A stretch of DNA of 64,000 nt from Pseudo-nitzschia pungens (Eukaryota > Bacillariophyta > Bacillariophyceae > Bacillariales > Bacillariaceae). A program made the position numbers and the translations under genes. Shown here one piece after another: positions 21,819 to 30,986 of the stretch. The notes below the pieces were generated by a model. That model saw nothing but the letters and a program-made list of their open reading frames with translations, searched no databases and was not told where the DNA came from. Numbering within the stretch: the stretch's first letter is position 1; each line of letters opens with the position of its first letter. The DNA is taken from the NCBI GenBank assembly GCA_037355855.1, contig CM074763.1:806001-870000 (forward strand). Reading direction: 5' to 3'.

Positions 21819-23263
21819 GACTTTGGGAGAGCTAGGGCACCGCAATGTTTGTCGCCGTGATATCTCGGTGCTCAACTTTGTCGTGTTCGTGGATGCAGAA
21901 AAAAGAAGCCAACAAAAGCGTTCCTGAAGGAGTCGTTCTTCGGAGCGTACTTCGGAACGCATTGTTTCAGTTCCCCGGGGTATAGTTGGAACGACCTGCC
22001 CGTTGAAAATTGCTCGTGATTTCAGATCAAAACGTGCATACTCTACACAGTATTCATTTGGGTGCCACCAAGCCACATTCATGAGTGAGTCTCGAAGGGG
22101 TACCTACTCGTTGAAAGGTTCCTTCTTCATTGCTTGCGCATGGTGTCTTCACCTAGGCAGACTGTGACATGGAGCGGGTGATGGATAAAGCTCTGAAAGG
22201 AACTATGTTGACACTGGCAGATCGCCATAACTGCTGGCTGTAAGCAAACTTTCAGATAAATCTAGGTATAAAAATCAAACAATGTTAGAACAAGCAACTA
22301 CTGCTAAAACAATGACTCTGATCTTCAACCACATGGGATTCTGAAGACAAACAACAGGATGGCACAACTGCTGTCTCTTCGATTCTCATAGTACTAATAG
22401 CAGCAGTACTGCTACCTTCAGGATCATAAGAAAAGAGACTTTCGAGATAATACTAGGTAGTCCAACGTTGACCAGTGCACCAGTAAAAGGACATGATTGA
22501 ATGTCATTCTTGTTTTCTGATTCTAGGAAAGATCGATAACAAGAAGAATGCAACAGGAGTTGACGATCGTCCTCTAAACAAACAACCAAGAAGAACAAAC
22601 TGCCAAACTCAGCGATCATCCCTGCTGCTACTTCTTTACAAAGTGAAATAGTAGAAAATAATTACCAATTTATCTCTGAAACTCACACAGTACGTTCCAG
22701 AGACTTTTCCACAATACAAATCGAAGTCACTTCTAATCTTCCCGAGCTCTCATTTCTATTCTTTTTTAAAAAATACAGACCAACAAAAATAATATTATGA
22801 ATAATAATGGCTCCACTGATCACAGGCCTAAAGGTATGCATAATCGTACGAGTCAGTCAGTTCTCGTACGTATTTCTTCCGTCTACCGGCATGCCAATCA
22901 TTTTTGACATCATGCTGACAGCACTTCTTTTAGGCTGCCGTACCGTACCGTACGGAAGAAACAATTACTGGATGTTTTTCGTTCAGGTCTCGATCACCAT
23001 TATTATTTCAATCCCATCGTCACACGTTCTTCATTCAAAAAAAGCAGAAGAAAGTCCGGTAGATGGTAGCAAGCACCAACGAGCATCATACTGTTGGAGA
23101 AGTTCATGACTTCAACTGGTATATGAAAGCATCACGGTAAATACTGCATCGTCCATCTCTAAGATAAACAAGACAGGAAGAAGCCGCATACCTTTCGCTC
23201 GAGCACGTGTTGACGACGACGACGACGAGACAACAGAGAAGTTTCGGTTGCATCTCCGGCATC
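21819..23263. other. AT-rich intergenic region
   Basis: About 1.4 kb with much lower GC than the genes on either side. Short ORFs here (for example 22386-22619 minus and 22807-23109 plus) have no recognisable composition or splice context. It may hold an upstream exon of the RPP14-like gene, but none could be chosen with confidence. Confidence 0.5.
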
Positions 23264-23584
23264 ATGAAGAAACGAAGCCTGGTTATAGCTGGTACTGCGA
23301 AGTCTACGCTCGGAGTCCGATCTTCACCTGTAATCCGCGATCCTTCCGAATTCCTCACTATTCTCGTTTCGAGCTTACGGTCATTATTTGGAGAGCTCGA
23401 ATACCACAGTGCCGGTATAAAGATTTCGCGAGTAACCGGCGTTGACGATGGAGACTACCATTTTACATTGGAATGCAGTAAACAATCTACAGACGCAATC
23501 AGGGCATCACTCACTATGGTGACGACGCCTTCTTATCTAGAGCCTAGCATTTATCGGTTCGACGTTTTCGATCTTGGGCAATGA
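23264..23584 (+). CDS. RPP14/POP5-like RNase P/MRP protein subunit
   Basis: Short basic protein, 106 residues from the ATG at 23264. The C-terminal 75 residues follow the Rpp14/Pop5 pattern: DPSEFLTILVSSLRSLFGEL at the helix and Phe-Gly-Glu turn, GIKISRV at a strand, FTLECSKQSTDAIRASLTMV at the Cys strand and following helix, and YRFDVFDLGQ at the last strand. The family acts in tRNA and rRNA precursor processing as part of RNase P and MRP. The N-terminal 20 residues do not fit the family, whereas another frame just upstream reads FRLHLRHHEETKPGYSWYCE, which looks more like the missing first strand. An indel near 23310-23340 or an unrecognised intron is therefore possible. It is convergent with the patatin gene (84-bp gap). 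Confidence 0.5.
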   Translation: MKKRSLVIAGTAKSTLGVRSSPVIRDPSEFLTILVSSLRSLFGELEYHSAGIKISRVTGVDDGDYHFTLECSKQSTDAIRASLTMVTTPSYLEPSIYRFDVFDLGQ

Positions 23585-23667
23585 CATTGAAACGACAACA
23601 AAAGTTTGAATGCAAATCTGGATGTTGAAACGCTTCGACTAGTCTCTTTGCATCAAGAACTGATGCA

Positions 23668-24773
23668 TTATGGAAGTCTCGTTAAACTTTCGAACGCGCC
23701 CTGCTCTTCCATTATCTTTCCGTAGAGTTTCCCCTTCTCAATGAGGCCATAGATTCCATCAGGTGAAAGTGCCTCTACAATGTCGATTCCGCCTTTCGAG
23801 CTCATTGCTGGGTCTTTACTCCAATCAAGAATAATGGTGTCATTTTCGATCCAATTTTTCTCATCATAATCGGGAATATAGTCCACGTCTTTCGAAAGAA
23901 AACTCCCATCGATATGAGGGCGATCACGAAAATTGGATGTAAGTTTTCCATCCAAAAACCAAGGCTGAAAGCATTTTTGAGTTGGCGAACGTTGTCATAG
24001 TTGTTCAAACAGTTGAAAGATTAGAGGGGGCTTCACTGCAGAGTACACAATTTTTTCCCAACTACAACCACATTATCACTTACTAAATGGACGCTAGCCA
24101 TGTTGCATCGAATTAGGTCTCTACGATCTTCGAACTTTGATATTTTAGTCTTTCCAAAAGATGGTACAGGAGTAACCAAAAGTGTAATCCTGTCCTGTAA
24201 CGGTTCAATGCATGTTGGCAGCAATACGTCAAGCCACTCCTCGATCATTGGCCCCCAAATTCCTTGCAAACCACCCTTCCTGTCCCAAACACCGGCATCT
24301 TTCGCCAATTTCAAAGCGAGATCGGTGGCTTCATAGAAATCAACGCCAGCCGCGGTTAGTGTTGCTGTTAGAGCTCCGGCCGAAGCACCAGAAAAAGTGC
24401 AATTAGAAAGATCGTATCTCTCGCGAAGAAAGGTCACTAATCCAGCTTGATAGTAAAAGAATATGCCTCCTCCAGGGAATACGATCCGCGTGGTCGAGCA
24501 TGGCGCAAACGTATCAAATTTCGGTGACGTCTTCTCCTCAACATATGAATCCTGGCCTGCCGTCGACTGGAGGGGAAAGCACCGGTCGAAATTGGACAAC
24601 TTTTGTATATTTTGATGCGTCTCTCGTTTGAAGCTTGTCGTCAGGTGAAAGGAAAGAACACAGTCAATCCGTTGCGAAACAATCATCAGCGACATACTTC
24701 CTAACAATATCCGTTGGAGTTTCTTTCCCCATAATTGGCGACGACACCGATTCGATTTGCTTCTGTCATTCAT
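23668..24773 (-). CDS. Patatin-like phospholipase
   Basis: Predicted acyl hydrolase acting on membrane or storage lipids. Two exons, 24773-24084 and 23964-23668 (intron 119 bp, GTAAGTG to TTTCAG, phase 0), 328 residues. The N-terminus has a hydrophobic stretch (RILLGSMSLMIVSQRIDCVL) followed by SFHL, compatible with secretory or plastid targeting. Patatin hallmarks: the glycine-rich oxyanion loop IVFPGGGIFFYYQAGL, the nucleophile elbow GASAG (Gly-x-Ser-x-Gly) in CTFSGASAGALTATLTAAGV, and the Asp-Gly of the Ser-Asp dyad in RPHIDGSFLS at the start of exon 2. Splicing is needed to join NMASVHL to PWFLDGKL just ahead of the DG. All catalytic residues are present. Confidence 0.85.
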
Positions 24774-25612
24774 GTTGTTTTCTTTTGCAATGGTTCAAAA
24801 AATTGATTGATCGATGGAAAAGGGTAAGATACTGAATATTATCACGTTGTCTGATGCCGGAATTCGACCAAATGGAAGGTTTTAGGATGCGGTGACTTTC
24901 CCAGATTCCATGTGAAAGGATTTCGAACTATCGTAATCTTACCGTACAAGTACCGGTAACGTTGCGCGAAAAAGGAAGTAATGACATCGACTGACTTGCA
25001 ACGACATCCTTTGATGATGGCGTTTTTGCGCCGTGATAGCATCACACTACACCAATCAAAACGCCTGTTTTCGTACGAAGGATGAATAAAACGAATTCAA
25101 GCATAATTTCTCATAGCCCCCATTGCACGTCACCTGGTGAACCAAAGGTATGTAGACGCAAGGGATAGTATGCAATGCACAATTTGTTGATCGGACAAAA
25201 TCCATGTCCAATTAATGCCTTACAAAAAAGGGGGGAAAGGGCAAGGATGACTATCGAAAAACTTCGACCGGATTTTTTAAGCACGGAACGGCATACAATA
25301 CGCCAGTCAATCCTTCTAGTCACAGTTGCAATATTTGTTTTCTGTTGCAATCGTGCCTGCAGGCAAGGCAGGTGCACATGGAAGTTCGTAACTATTGCCG
25401 AGAGTATGGAACAATTTCGATCTTCCATACTACTGTATCCATATTCCATATCCATATCCGCATCCAAATCTATTCAGACCAAAGACAAAAAGTACGACCT
25501 AGAAGTCATCAATTTTGCGATCCCCAGGACGAAGGACGCCTATACATAGAGCAGAATGAACTCGAAAAAATCATCAGTTTCGATGTGCTCGTAATGCAAA
25601 CCGATCGAAAAA
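24774..25612. other. Divergent intergenic region
   Basis: About 840 bp between the patatin and fucosyltransferase-like genes, with a GTAATCTTACCGTACAAGTA motif cluster near 24931. Short ORFs do not look coding. Confidence 0.55.
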
Positions 25613-26938
25613 ATGACGTCTCGGCACAATGGAGTTGCAGTTCTTTTTTTGTTATTGGCCTATTTGATTCAGCTGGCAAGCATCCACTCAAAGTTGAATG
25701 CAGGCGAATGGTTGGATGTAATTGAACCGATGCATCCTACGGTAACCAGGTGGACAAAAACAGAGAACACGAATAGTGCGGACCCAGCCGTTGATCGATT
25801 CGACAAAAAATCTTGGAGAACACCAAACGACACAGAAAACAAGGAACCAAATGCAATCCAATCGAATTTGCAGCCCAACCCCACCAACGACATCAGTGAT
25901 GTCGTCGCTGTTGACTCGGAGGACGTCGTAGTGATTCGCGGCAACGAAGCGTTTTTGTGGAAGGGTGCTCAATCCAGGCTGTGCAAACACATCAAGGAAG
26001 CACGCAAGGAGCAAAAGTCACAGAAAGCTCTTCGTTTGTACCTGCAGGTTCCGTGCGGAATAATCGATCAACAGAATATGCACGGGAATATCGTGATTGG
26101 GTTGTATGGAATGAAACTTGCTGCAATAGCATTTGGAGCTGAATTAACGTTGCGTTGCGAGGAGTTGGAACGAAAAGAGAGTTTGCTTTGGTGGCTACAA
26201 TCGAAGAGCAACGCATCGGAGACAGATACCAATCGTTTGTTTGTGAACAACACCTTGTACGATCCTCCCTTGCCGACTACCGACCTTGCTTGCCGTGGTT
26301 TTGGTCAAGCGCCTCTCCATTATACCTCCGAGTACGTCCGGCATGATTTTCGTGCCATGGCGACAGAACTTGCGCCATCGATGGACAGCAAGGGGATTCA
26401 GATAGACGAGGTTGCGATCCATTTTCGATGTGGAGATGTTCTCAGCGAACCCCTGTCACCCGAAGACACCAATTACGGACTCGTGAAGTTCCAAGCCTAC
26501 CGAAAGAGAATCCCGCCGTCGGCAGATAGCATCGGCATCGTTACCGCCCCGTTTTCCGACACTGATCGGCGCAAACAAGATCGGGGATCGGGGGAAATGT
26601 GCCGAACGCTCGTCTCGGAATTGATGGACTACCTGCGGTCGCACTTTCCGGAGGCAAGGGTCCGCATCCGCAACGACCCCGGCGAGACGATACCGGAGGT
26701 GATGACGAGACTGATACTGGCGAAACACAATTTCTGCGTCCGGAGCTCGTTTTGCGCGCTTCCTTCCATGGCGTCGTACGGTACGAGCTACGTGCAAAAG
26801 GGAGGGACTTCCTACTTTGTGGAGGATGCGTCGGGGTTCTACGAAGACCTGCAGCTCATGGACGAGCCTTTCTTGTTGACGCGTGAGATCCACGAGAGAG
26901 GCTTCAATTCGACTCTCCGATGGCTGACTGAAAGCTAG
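25613..26938 (+). CDS. Type II membrane fucosyltransferase-like protein
   Basis: Single-exon gene, 441 residues. A short cytosolic tail and signal anchor (VAVLFLLLAYLIQLASIHS) are followed by a stem and a lumenal domain, as in Golgi glycosyltransferases. The segment VAIHFRCGDVLSE matches the H-x-R-x-G-D-type motif of alpha-1,2/1,6 and protein-O-fucosyltransferases. Further on, SIGIVTAPFSD, RVRIRNDPGETIPEVMTRLI and HNFCVRSSFCALPSMASYG resemble the nucleotide-sugar-binding half of such GT-B enzymes. Earlier conserved-looking pieces are LYLQVPCGIIDQQN and GFGQAPLHYTSEYVRHDF. The donor is probably a GDP-sugar by analogy; the acceptor is unknown. N-glycosylation sequons (SNAS, NNT, FNST) fit a lumenal location. 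Confidence 0.6.
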   Translation: MTSRHNGVAVLFLLLAYLIQLASIHSKLNAGEWLDVIEPMHPTVTRWTKTENTNSADPAVDRFDKKSWRTPNDTENKEPNAIQSNLQPNPTNDISDVVAVDSEDVVVIRGNEAFLWKGAQSRLCKHIKEARKEQKSQKALRLYLQVPCGIIDQQNMHGNIVIGLYGMKLAAIAFGAELTLRCEELERKESLLWWLQSKSNASETDTNRLFVNNTLYDPPLPTTDLACRGFGQAPLHYTSEYVRHDFRAMATELAPSMDSKGIQIDEVAIHFRCGDVLSEPLSPEDTNYGLVKFQAYRKRIPPSADSIGIVTAPFSDTDRRKQDRGSGEMCRTLVSELMDYLRSHFPEARVRIRNDPGETIPEVMTRLILAKHNFCVRSSFCALPSMASYGTSYVQKGGTSYFVEDASGFYEDLQLMDEPFLLTREIHERGFNSTLRWLTES

Positions 26939-27180
26939 TTGCGGTTTTGCGAGGTCGTTCGAGTTGCGGTTCCTTTCTCGAGTTTCCGATCGAAGTTTTG
27001 TCTCGTACGGACGCGCATACGATACCGACAGTGCGCTGCCAACCGACGTTCTGTCTCGTGCGGACGCGCATACGACACCGATAACGAATGCCTCTCGCGC
27101 AACCGTACACAAACTACAACAGATTGAATCCATACCTAGGTTTGCTGCAATGATAGTTGTTCTCTAGTTTCGAAACATCG

Positions 27181-28011
27181 TCAATTGTAAAAATACTGGA
27201 CTTTGGAGGGCTTCTCGTCCCCGATGACCCGCTCCCCCCCATCGGCCGGCTCGAAGACCAGGGCCGATCCGTCGATGCAGAACCGCTTTCCGGATTCGGC
27301 GGCTGGGGTTCCCACAAAGATGTATCCGTCTCGAAAGACGTCGCCCAGGTGACCACCGCAGGTCTTGCACCGGAGTTCCGCTCCCCCCAGGTTGGCCTGC
27401 AGCACGTTGAGCGGCTCGATCTCGACGCCCTTAAGGGCGGTCGCAAAGCTGGGCCATCCGGTCCCGCTGTGGAATTTCGCGCCGGAAGCAAAGAGGGGGG
27501 TTTGACAGGCCGCGCAATAATAGGTTCCGTCGCGCTCTTCCGCCTCGAGGACCGACGAGTACTGCCGCTCGGTACCGCCGTTGCGTAGAATCTCGTACTG
27601 GCGGGGGGTCAGGGCGGACTTCCAGTCGTCGTCGGTTTGTTGGACGGAGTAGCCATCGGTGCGGGATTTCTTCCACATAGCGTTGCTCCGGGTTGGCATT
27701 CCGGCCATGGCGAAAGAGAAGGCGCTGGTTTGCAGGAGGAGTCGTCGTCGCGAATCCCTCGAGTCGTAGCCGTGGTTTGTGGCGCAGCGTTCGGAATGGT
27801 TCCCGCCGTCATTCTCGATGTCGCCGTCCCCATTGTCGCTCTCTGATGCGGCGCGGAATCGGCTGCCTCCCTCCTCGGACATCGCTGGCAATCGCTGCGC
27901 TAGTTGTCGATGCCTGTGGACAAAGGCAAAACCCTGTCCAATCACGAAGCACAGAAGGACCGCCAATCGAAGCGACTTCTGCCAACCCATCGTCGTATAC
28001 GTCGCCGTCAT
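27181..28011 (-). CDS. Peptide-methionine (R)-S-oxide reductase MsrB, predicted thylakoid lumen
   Basis: Reduces the R-epimer of methionine sulfoxide in proteins. Single exon, 276 residues from the ATG at 28011 (ATG 27990 is possible). The N-terminus is layered: a signal peptide LRLAVLLCFVIGQGFAF with an ASAF-like cleavage motif, a transit region, then SRRRLLLQTSAFSFAMAG ending in RSNA, which resembles a twin-arginine lumen signal. The MsrB domain starts at DDWKSALTPRQYEILRNGGT. It has both zinc CxxC pairs (YYCAACQTPLF and LRCKTCGGHLGDVF), GTGWPSF, and the catalytic Cys in RFCIDGSALVF. It ends SKVQYFYN. All key residues are present. Confidence 0.88.
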   Translation of the reverse strand: MTATYTTMGWQKSLRLAVLLCFVIGQGFAFVHRHRQLAQRLPAMSEEGGSRFRAASESDNGDGDIENDGGNHSERCATNHGYDSRDSRRRLLLQTSAFSFAMAGMPTRSNAMWKKSRTDGYSVQQTDDDWKSALTPRQYEILRNGGTERQYSSVLEAEERDGTYYCAACQTPLFASGAKFHSGTGWPSFATALKGVEIEPLNVLQANLGGAELRCKTCGGHLGDVFRDGYIFVGTPAAESGKRFCIDGSALVFEPADGGERVIGDEKPSKVQYFYN

Positions 28012-28891
28012 TATCGGTTTCTCAAAGGCTTTGAACGTTTGGTGGAAGAATCACCAAAGGATTTCGGTGTTTCGTTGTTTGGTGTTCTTTATGGAATTAG
28101 GGAACGGGTCATGCTCTCTCATTTCCACTCTTGATCCTTGACATCATCATTCGATCATCACTCTCAGTTCTCAGTTCTCAGTTCTCAGTTCATCATCGTC
28201 ACAGTCGTCGTGGCAATTCTGGATTCTCGATATCTTCACTCTTAGTTTCAACAGAACACAACGTACGTATATATGTATGGTACCTAATACGGTACCCACC
28301 ACATTGAAGATAGTTACTCAACATATCAACGTATCAACATACCTATACCTACCAGTTATGTGTCCATACCGTATGGTCGACCGTCCTGAAATAGTTTTAG
28401 TCGTTTTAGTCAATTTCCGATCTGATTGACGATGAACGCAAACAACAGGGGTCAATGGTGATCACCGAACTAGCTTCCAAAAAGAAGAGGAACGAGCGAA
28501 ACGCTTATCTATTCGTACGGGTAACCTTACTTACCATTGACGATGAATGAATGAATCAATCGTTTGTTGACAAATCAAGACGGAAGACGACAAGCTCTTT
28601 GGGTGTTGCGCGTGTTCGACTGTCCACTGACGAAAGACGTGCACACAAGTTGAGCAGGCACTCGACTACTATACGCTATCCGGTTTCGATACAGTGGTGG
28701 TACCGTAGGACTTGGAATCCCTGCCTGCTCACTCGGAACGCGAACGGAAGCTTGCTTGCCCAACCCGGACGATTTAACTTTGCTGGGGAAAGCCGCAACA
28801 GCATAGCACAGCATAGTATAGCATAGCATAGCACAGCATAGTATCGCATCACAGAATCGATTCATCTCAACCAACCAATCAACCACCAGCC
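28012..28891. other. Divergent intergenic region with short tandem repeats
   Basis: Contains four copies of TCTCAGTTC at about 28163-28195, a GGTAACCTTAC motif near 28521, and an array of AGCATAGCAC/AGCATAGTAT units at about 28798-28850 just upstream of the RBMX2-like start. No coding signal was found. Confidence 0.6.
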
Positions 28892-29833
28892 ATGAACACG
28901 ATCCGCGAAATCGAAAAAATCAACCAGCAGGAGCTGGACCGCGGCATCGCCGGGACCAAGGCCTCGTGGCACTCGCAGTTTGCCAATTCTCCCTGGGTGT
29001 ACCTTGGGAACCTCGACCACCAGCTGACGGAGGGAGACGTCCTGTGCGTCGCGAGCCAGTACGGGGAGATCGAGGACATCCACCTGGTGCGTGAGGAAGA
29101 CACCGGCAAGTCCAGAGGCTTTTGCTTTCTAAAGTACGAGGACGCTCGGAGCTGCGTGCTGGCCGTCGACAACCTCTGCGGCGTCGCGATCTTGGGCCGG
29201 TCGCTCCGATTGGATCACGTGGAGCGATACCGATTGCCCAAAAAACTGCAAGAACAGGAGGAGGAAAACGAAAAAAAGGCCGCTTCGGGGGATACGAATC
29301 ACCAACAACCGCAAGGTGCGGGCCACGCTTACCGGGGAGTGGAACTCGAGAACGAATACGACGTTCACAAGGGCGTGGACCTGTTTGCTCCTCCCCCGTC
29401 CACAGCCGGAACCGACGGAAATAGAAACCAGGCTTCTGCCAAGAAGACTGACGACGACAACGAGAAATTAGAGAGACTCAAGAGAAAGGAAGAACGGCAG
29501 CGAAAGCGACAGGAAAAGGAAGAACGACGGAAGCAGCGAGAGGAACGGAGGGAGAAACACGAAGAGAAACGGAGGCGAAAACGCGCGCGAAAGGAACGCG
29601 ATGGCGATGGCGATGGCGACGACCACGGCGAGCGCCGCAAGGACCGGCTAAGACGCCACCGCTCGGGCGACGACGACAAGGACGGCAGAGACAGAGACAG
29701 AGACCGCGGGAACCGAATTCTCCGCGACGAGGCATCCATGGATGACGACCGTCGCGACAGAGAACGAAAGGATCGCAAGCATCGATCTCGCAGGGATGAA
29801 TCAAAACGGAACGGAAGGAGACGATCCGACTAG
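28892..29833 (+). CDS. RBMX2/Ist3 (Snu17)-like RRM protein
   Basis: Predicted nuclear pre-mRNA splicing factor; Ist3/RBMX2 is a core subunit of the RES complex that joins the activated spliceosome. Single exon, 313 residues. The N-terminus MNTIREIEKINQQELDRGI, followed by ASWHSQFANSPWVYLGNL, is diagnostic. The RRM has RNP2 (WVYLGNL) and RNP1 (SRGFCFLKY), with GEIEDIHLVREEDTGK between them, and the domain ends at RSLRLDHVERYRLP. The C-terminus is a long Lys/Arg/Glu/Asp-rich RS-like tail (RKDRLRRHRSGDDDK), typical of eukaryotic splicing proteins. Confidence 0.9.
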   Translation: MNTIREIEKINQQELDRGIAGTKASWHSQFANSPWVYLGNLDHQLTEGDVLCVASQYGEIEDIHLVREEDTGKSRGFCFLKYEDARSCVLAVDNLCGVAILGRSLRLDHVERYRLPKKLQEQEEENEKKAASGDTNHQQPQGAGHAYRGVELENEYDVHKGVDLFAPPPSTAGTDGNRNQASAKKTDDDNEKLERLKRKEERQRKRQEKEERRKQREERREKHEEKRRRKRARKERDGDGDGDDHGERRKDRLRRHRSGDDDKDGRDRDRDRGNRILRDEASMDDDRRDRERKDRKHRSRRDESKRNGRRRSD

Positions 29834-30986
29834 CTTCCAGTATCTCTCAAGGGAGACAACATGGAAGCACAGCGCATACCAATACCGTTTTGAATGATTC
29901 GAGACCTGCGCAGCAAAAGCGAGAAGAATTCGTGGCCTTTGTTTATCGATTGCATCGTACCATCCGATTCCTATTCTTTGGTAGCTATCACTCCGATCTC
30001 GTTTCGCTAGCGGCAAAACTTGCACGGCTCGAGCGCATGCTCTTTTTGAAAGAAACAAGGACCATGTGAACAATGATATCTTCTTTCCATTCGTTTGCTC
30101 CGCAACAGTGTTGAGCGATCCATGAGTCGGGACTCGTTCAGGAATCGCCAACAACACAAGCTCCCAAATCCAACTCTCAAAAGCAACCACATTTTGAATG
30201 TGAACCTTGATAGTTTGCAATCCATACTGCATTGATCAATCCATCGATCAATCTGCACTTTGGTTGTAAGGCACCAGCTGCTCAACCGTGACTTTTCGTC
30301 TAGTCATTGGATGAGCACAAAGGCCATTATTGGGGCCTATCCTGTGGGGCGCACCAACCTTTGCTAATCGCTTGTGAATTAAACCTTTAGTGTAGAATTG
30401 TGGTAATACGTGTATGAAGAATGATCTATTTCACATCTGGTATGAGCTTTTCGAAAGATTTCTGTATTCAAAATACCAATGCATGGTGCTTGGTTCAATG
30501 GTAATGAGTAAAGCTAAAGGTAAGGTTACATGCGTAAGGTTACTGTACCTTTCAACTTGTACTGCAAAATGCAAATATCATTGCATTCATTGTATTGATA
30601 GCTAGGTATGTAGAGTACGTGTTGGAGGAGAAGGCCCAAGCGAGGCGCGCCATCCATATTCGTTTCAACGCTTCTGGGCACGGGATCCTTTTAAAAAGAT
30701 CAGCGTTAAAAAGTATTTGTGATTCTTGGACGAGAACTATCTTACAGCATGATACGTGTCATCAGAGTAAGCCGCTTCCATACCCGGTACGGTACGGTAC
30801 GGTACGGTACGGTACTGTACCGTATGGTTCGCAATCATACCCATTTGGACGCATGCTCTGATTTCGCGTTTCATTGTAATAGTGCATTAATTTGGCAAAA
30901 CTGTGTCGTGTTCAGTTTTGCACAAGGACCTGCAGAAGCAATATTGGACACAACGGGGCCGAGCTTCACAGAGTCCAGTTGCTGCC
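29834..30986. other. Intergenic region with GGTAC array
   Basis: About 1.15 kb. A run of GGTAC units at about 30786-30828 ends in a mirrored TGTACCGTATGG and can fold into a hairpin. GGTAAGGTTAC and CGTAAGGTTAC motifs lie near 30520-30545. The frame of the next gene is open back to 30903 but has no ATG there. Confidence 0.6.

Noticed and set aside
22386..23109. Short genes in the AT-rich gap
   Set aside because: No recognisable domain, poor composition, no splice context or conserved start.
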